Source: Micavibrio sp. TMED27
GTDB taxonomy: Bacteria; Pseudomonadota; Alphaproteobacteria; Micavibrionales; Micavibrionaceae
Direction of reading: 5' to 3'
DNA length: 53,449 bases
NCBI GenBank assembly: GCA_002167715.1
Contig: NHCG01000004.1
Span: forward strand, 1-53,449
Shown: piece by piece, positions 49,228-53,449 of the stretch
How positions within the stretch are numbered: the stretch's first letter is position 1
How the letters are laid out: each line of letters opens with the position of its first letter
The notes under the pieces: model-generated
Database searches by the model: none
Seen by the model: the letters and a program-made list of their open reading frames with translations, nothing else
Told to the model about the DNA's origin: nothing
Position numbers and translations under genes: made by a program

Positions 49228-50175
49228 CTATATCCCCGGCCTGATAAACACTTTTAAAATAACCGCATCTTCACCCCTGTCGGACTCCTTGCGTAGATGA
49301 ATCGTAGGCTCGGATAAAAGATAATGGCTGCGCGGGCTTTGATAGGAGGTGTCTCCATCCACAACGAGTTCTTTTAAGCCCAATAAATTCGTGCATTCTC
49401 CGTCCAGCAACTCTTGCCCTGTCGCCAGCAGACGCGCTTGCTCCTCTGGATTATCCGTGCGCCAGACAACCGAGTGAGACATAAGCTCCATATCAGATAC
49501 AGGCTCCATCATAATGAGCGACATATATGATTTTTGATCGTCCAGCATCAAAGAAAACGGTGAAGCCTTTGCCCCTTCTCGGCCATGCGGAATATGATGT
49601 TCGCCGCCCAACTGATTTTCAAAAAGATAATCGGCAGCTTGCAGGATTTTTTGTAAGCCAGGACAAAAGGCATCAGCTTGTTGTTCCAAAGCCGCACTCT
49701 GCTTTGCCACAGGCAGCGATAAAGACAATTCAGCGGATTCGGGAATGCATGTTTTTTCACAGACCATCCAGTCCACCTTTGCTGTGAGCATCACGGTGCC
49801 GGAGGGTGTATCTTTCGGCGGGGTGATTGTTATCGGCAGGGAAACTTTTCCGCTATAGCCGTAGGTGGTGAAGCCAAAATCCTTATATGTTTCCGTTGGC
49901 GGCCATTCAATCGCTCCGGCCTTGAAATCAGGCGGCAATGTCCACGCGACCCTGACAGGCAGACCTGAATCGCCAGGGGGATCGGCATAAGTGTGCCAGC
50001 CCTCCGTCAGATCAAAGTCCAGAAACACCTTAAATGGTGTATCAAGCTGAAGGGCCTCCACATCTGTCCGCAGTTTTACCTGTGTAAACTCAGAGCGGAA
50101 ACCGTCTGTTTCCTGCGCGAAGGACGGTGCTTGCAGAAATATTAAACCAAACAGAAGGAAAGCAAATTTTTTCAT
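49228..50175 (-). CDS. DsbD alpha-domain/ScsB-like periplasmic protein without membrane part
   Basis: A 315-residue exported protein with a signal peptide (FAFLLFGLIFLQAPSFA). The N-terminal part matches the DsbD alpha-like domain of ScsB: FDLTEGWHTYADPPGDSG, WPPTETYKDFGFTTYGYSG and the Cys pair in VDWMVCEKTCIPE. The usual eight-helix transmembrane DsbD part does not follow; instead about 130 residues without a recognised domain end the protein. It may accept electrons from another DsbD/CcdA and work with the DsbA-like protein encoded just upstream. The two genes overlap by 4 bases. Confidence 0.78.
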   Translation of the reverse strand: MKKFAFLLFGLIFLQAPSFAQETDGFRSEFTQVKLRTDVEALQLDTPFKVFLDFDLTEGWHTYADPPGDSGLPVRVAWTLPPDFKAGAIEWPPTETYKDFGFTTYGYSGKVSLPITITPPKDTPSGTVMLTAKVDWMVCEKTCIPESAELSLSLPVAKQSAALEQQADAFCPGLQKILQAADYLFENQLGGEHHIPHGREGAKASPFSLMLDDQKSYMSLIMMEPVSDMELMSHSVVWRTDNPEEQARLLATGQELLDGECTNLLGLKELVVDGDTSYQSPRSHYLLSEPTIHLRKESDRGEDAVILKVFIRPGI

Positions 50176-50909
50176 GGTTTATTTTCCCCCAGAGCCGCAT
50201 CAAGAGCTTTGGTCAGCCTTGCGACACTGTTCAGGCTTTCCGTTTTTTCGCCGTTTAACACAAAGCTCGGTGTGGAATTGATGGCGAATTTCTCGCTGCC
50301 GTCCTGCATCCGTGCCATGATTTTTTCCTGTAGCTGTTTATCCGCTACACAGGCATCGAATTGCTCTTGCGTGACCCCGTATTGCTTGCCGTATGCGGCC
50401 AGATCGGACATGAAATCTTGGTCAAACGCCCATTTTTCCTGCTCTGCAAACAGCGTATGTACAACATCGTAATAGCTGTCCTTACCCGCGCATCGCGCCA
50501 GAATAGAGCCGTGTAAAGCGGAGGCATTGAGTGGAAAATCACGTAAAATAAATTTCACTTTTCCGGTGTCGATGTATTTTGTTTTCAGTTCGGGAAACAC
50601 CTCATTGCTAAACTTGGCGCAGTGTCCGCAAGACAGGGATGCATATTCAATAAGCGTTACGGGGGCGTTATCATCCCCCAAAACCACATCTTCATCGGTG
50701 GGCTGCGCGGCAAGCTGCGCCTGCTGTTTTTCATGGGCCTCCAGTGAAGCGACCAACGCCTCCGGGTGCGCGGCGATATAGGTTTCCACTTTTTTCTCCA
50801 TCATAGCTTCAAGCTCTGCCTGTTGCTCCGGTGTAAAGTTTGATTGCGGATTTTGGGCATGTGCCGCCGAAGCGACAAGCACGACAAGTGCGGCCAATAG
50901 GGTTTTCAT
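50172..50909 (-). CDS. DsbA/Com1-like periplasmic thiol oxidoreductase
   Basis: A 245-residue exported protein with a signal peptide (LLAALVVLVASAAHA), an N-terminal helical segment of about 60 residues (dimerisation in ScsC/DsbG relatives), then a DsbA-like fold with active site SCGHCAKFS and the cis-Pro loop NSTPSFVLNGEK. The pairing with a ScsB-like protein suggests an ScsBC-type system for copper-stressed thiols. It begins 4 bases after the merR stop and is the second gene of the operon. Confidence 0.9.
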   Translation of the reverse strand: MKTLLAALVVLVASAAHAQNPQSNFTPEQQAELEAMMEKKVETYIAAHPEALVASLEAHEKQQAQLAAQPTDEDVVLGDDNAPVTLIEYASLSCGHCAKFSNEVFPELKTKYIDTGKVKFILRDFPLNASALHGSILARCAGKDSYYDVVHTLFAEQEKWAFDQDFMSDLAAYGKQYGVTQEQFDACVADKQLQEKIMARMQDGSEKFAINSTPSFVLNGEKTESLNSVARLTKALDAALGENKP

Positions 50910-50912
50910 GGT

Positions 50913-51335
50913 TTAAGTCCTTTCTTTTGTTGTCTCGGTGCAAAGCGCCTCGATAATGCTACATGTGGCATTTTTCTCATTGGGACAGGCGTTAATCATG
51001 GCGCTCAGTTCTTTTTCCAGTGCGCTGAGGCTGGCTTTATCTTTTTTAATTTTCTCAAGATGCCGTTTGGCGATAGCGCTGGCCTTTTCGCAGGAGGCGT
51101 CGGGATTTTCGCTGAGTTCAAAAAGTTCGCGGATGTCCTCAATAGAAAATCCAAGCTCGCGTCCGCGCCGGATGAAAACCAGAAGATTAATATGATAATC
51201 GCTGTAAAGCCTGTGATTGCCGTCTGTTCGCTTCGGTGGCGGTAGCAGCCCAATGGATTCATAATGACGGATGGTTTGAATATTGCAGCCGCTTTGCTGT
51301 GAAAGAACCCCTATAGCCAGTTTTTGCTGTTGCAT
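50913..51335 (-). CDS. MerR-family regulator
   Basis: A 140-residue MerR protein starting at 51335; a longer frame upstream is the shadow of the divergent Met-rich gene. HTH: LAIGVLSQQSGCNIQTIRHY, then GNHRLYSDYHINLLVFIRRG. The C-terminal loop has MINACPNEKNATCSII with two Cys, and another Cys (DASCEKA) starts the dimer helix. It heads a tight operon of nine genes ending with the SQR fusion. A perfect 9-3-9 dyad lies just upstream, shared with the divergent gene. A likely sensor of Cu, Zn, Cd or Pb. Confidence 0.9.
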   Translation of the reverse strand: MQQQKLAIGVLSQQSGCNIQTIRHYESIGLLPPPKRTDGNHRLYSDYHINLLVFIRRGRELGFSIEDIRELFELSENPDASCEKASAIAKRHLEKIKKDKASLSALEKELSAMINACPNEKNATCSIIEALCTETTKERT

Positions 51336-51352
51336 ATTATGCTCCTTGAAAA

Positions 51353-51373
51353 AATCTACAATAGTTGTAGATT
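51353..51373. promoter_or_regulatory. Perfect dyad operator between divergent merR and Met-rich gene
   Basis: AATCTACAA, TAG, TTGTAGATT is a perfect 9-3-9 inverted repeat. On the plus strand it lies between TTGAAA (51346-51351) and a TTTTATAC tract, a spacing longer than 17 bases as for MerR-activated promoters. It therefore probably drives the Met-rich gene in response to metal and represses or tunes merR. Confidence 0.75.
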
Positions 51374-51425
51374 TTATACGCATACTGCGATAAAAAGACA
51401 AGACGAAAATAAAAGGAGACTCACA

Positions 51426-51866
51426 ATGAAACACAAAACTATATTGACGATGGCGTTGGCCGGAGCGTTGTTTGCTTTTCCAATAGCCAGTGTCGTAGCA
51501 CAAGCCCCGCAGGGACAAGAAACCCAAAGCCAGCAAGCTCCATGGCAGGGCATGATGGGTATGGGAAAAAACATGATGGGCGGAATGGGAAACATGTCTA
51601 TGGGGTGTACAGGGATGAAAAATTGTCCCTGTCCCATGATGCGGGGGCAAGGGCCGATGGCTCCGGTTGACACGCTGACCGAAGATCATGTCCGCACCAT
51701 GCTTGAAAATGATTTGTCGTGGCAGGGTAATACACGCCTTAAAGTCGGTACTGTGAAAACAGGCGAAGAGGGCAATATCGTGGGCGATATTGTGACGCAG
51801 GATGGCGCACTTGTTGACCGCTGGAGCGTTGACCCTAAAACGGGTGCTATGCAGCGCATGCAATAA
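51426..51866 (+). CDS. Secreted Met/Cys-rich copper-binding-like protein
   Basis: A 146-residue precursor with AAAGGAGACTCACA before the ATG and a signal peptide ending near VVA. The middle is extremely Met/Gly-rich (WQGMMGMGKNMMGGMGNMSM then GCTGMKNCPCPMMRG) with four Cys in total across GCTGMKNCPCP. The C-terminal about 70 residues form a separate domain (LKVGTVKTGEEGNIVGDIVT, DRWSVDPKTG). Met clusters bind Cu(I)/Ag(I), so periplasmic copper storage is likely. It is divergent from a MerR gene whose operator sits in its promoter. Confidence 0.78.
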   Translation: MKHKTILTMALAGALFAFPIASVVAQAPQGQETQSQQAPWQGMMGMGKNMMGGMGNMSMGCTGMKNCPCPMMRGQGPMAPVDTLTEDHVRTMLENDLSWQGNTRLKVGTVKTGEEGNIVGDIVTQDGALVDRWSVDPKTGAMQRMQ

Positions 51867-51885
51867 TGATATGCTTTAACCGTAT

Positions 51886-51924
51886 ACAAAAGGGCATTCA
51901 AATTCTGCAAGAATGTCCTTTTGT
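51886..51924. terminator. Bidirectional terminator hairpin between convergent genes
   Basis: ACAAAAGGGCATTC and GAATGTCCTTTTGT form a long stem (one G-T pair) with an 11-base loop, flanked by A- and T-tracts. It lies between the stop of the Met-rich gene and the stop of the CDF-like gene, and can serve both strands. Confidence 0.75.
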
Positions 51925-51926
51925 GT

Positions 51927-53449
<1,523 letters not shown>

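Noticed and set aside
51340-51863. N-terminal extension of the MerR frame (to 51863)
   Set aside because: The extension is the antisense of the Met-rich gene; the MerR fold starts at 51335 with the standard N-terminus, and the operator lies between the two genes.

Overview
The window comes from a Gram-negative bacterium. Outer-membrane factors, periplasmic cupredoxins, Dsb proteins and a class I PHA synthase point to a proteobacterium, probably an alphaproteobacterium, although no rRNA or housekeeping marker is present to confirm this. Almost everything reads from the minus strand. The whole stretch looks like an assembled metal-resistance and stress island. The edges carry broken genes: an RTX-like C-terminal remnant on the left, and a truncated RND pump next to a Gly-rich reading frame on the right. 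IS3 and IS30 remnants lie inside.

Layout. 1-4.6 kb: copB and copA (outer-membrane protein and multicopper oxidase), the tail of an outer-membrane efflux gene, a 5'-truncated IS3 element and the first 28 codons of a csoR repressor gene. 4.6-28.0 kb: an uninterrupted run of about 24 minus-strand genes. It encodes an AMP phosphorylase, a PRPP synthetase and a beta-CASP nuclease; phosphoketolase, acetate kinase, a MaoC-phosphotransacetylase fusion, FabI, PHA synthase and a DUF3141 protein; NhaA, a P1B copper ATPase, a CDF-like protein, an EamA transporter, a K+-channel-like protein and several tiny Cys/His-rich proteins. Together this suggests a route from pentose phosphates or nucleotides to acetyl phosphate, then to ATP or polyhydroxybutyrate, combined with metal export. 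28-31.5 kb: a MerR regulator with its own promoter, a periplasmic YYGCC protein, a DUF2231 membrane protein and a cupredoxin-CusF fusion with a frameshift in an A9 tract. 31.5-40.7 kb: cusCBA, then an orphan bufferin-like DUF2282 peptide, an APC permease, TlpA and DsbA. 40.8-43.3 kb: a MerR, GCPN-protein and MerC-like trio, and a complete CnrYXH-like system (anti-sigma factor, CnrX sensor, ECF sigma factor). 43.3-44.6 kb: a strongly structured non-coding stretch, a small gene and IS30 debris. 44.6-51.3 kb: one operon led by a MerR regulator, with periplasmic thiol proteins, LspA, a CDF, TauE, persulfide dioxygenase and a DUF442-SQR fusion (sulfide detoxification). 51.4-53.4 kb: a divergent Met-rich periplasmic protein, a CDF-like protein and the truncated CzcA.

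Main result. Five places on the minus strand carry the same two-part sequence, TGAGGG (once TGAGAG), exactly 16 bases, then CGTA, each 29-52 bases upstream of a well-supported start codon. They precede the anti-sigma gene itself, cusC, a small secreted protein, the cupredoxin-CusF gene and the first gene of the 23-kb metabolic run. I propose that this is the promoter of the CnrH-like ECF sigma factor. If so, one metal-sensing sigma system would join copper efflux, a bufferin, cupredoxin and a phosphoketolase/PHB/nucleotide-salvage superoperon into one regulon.
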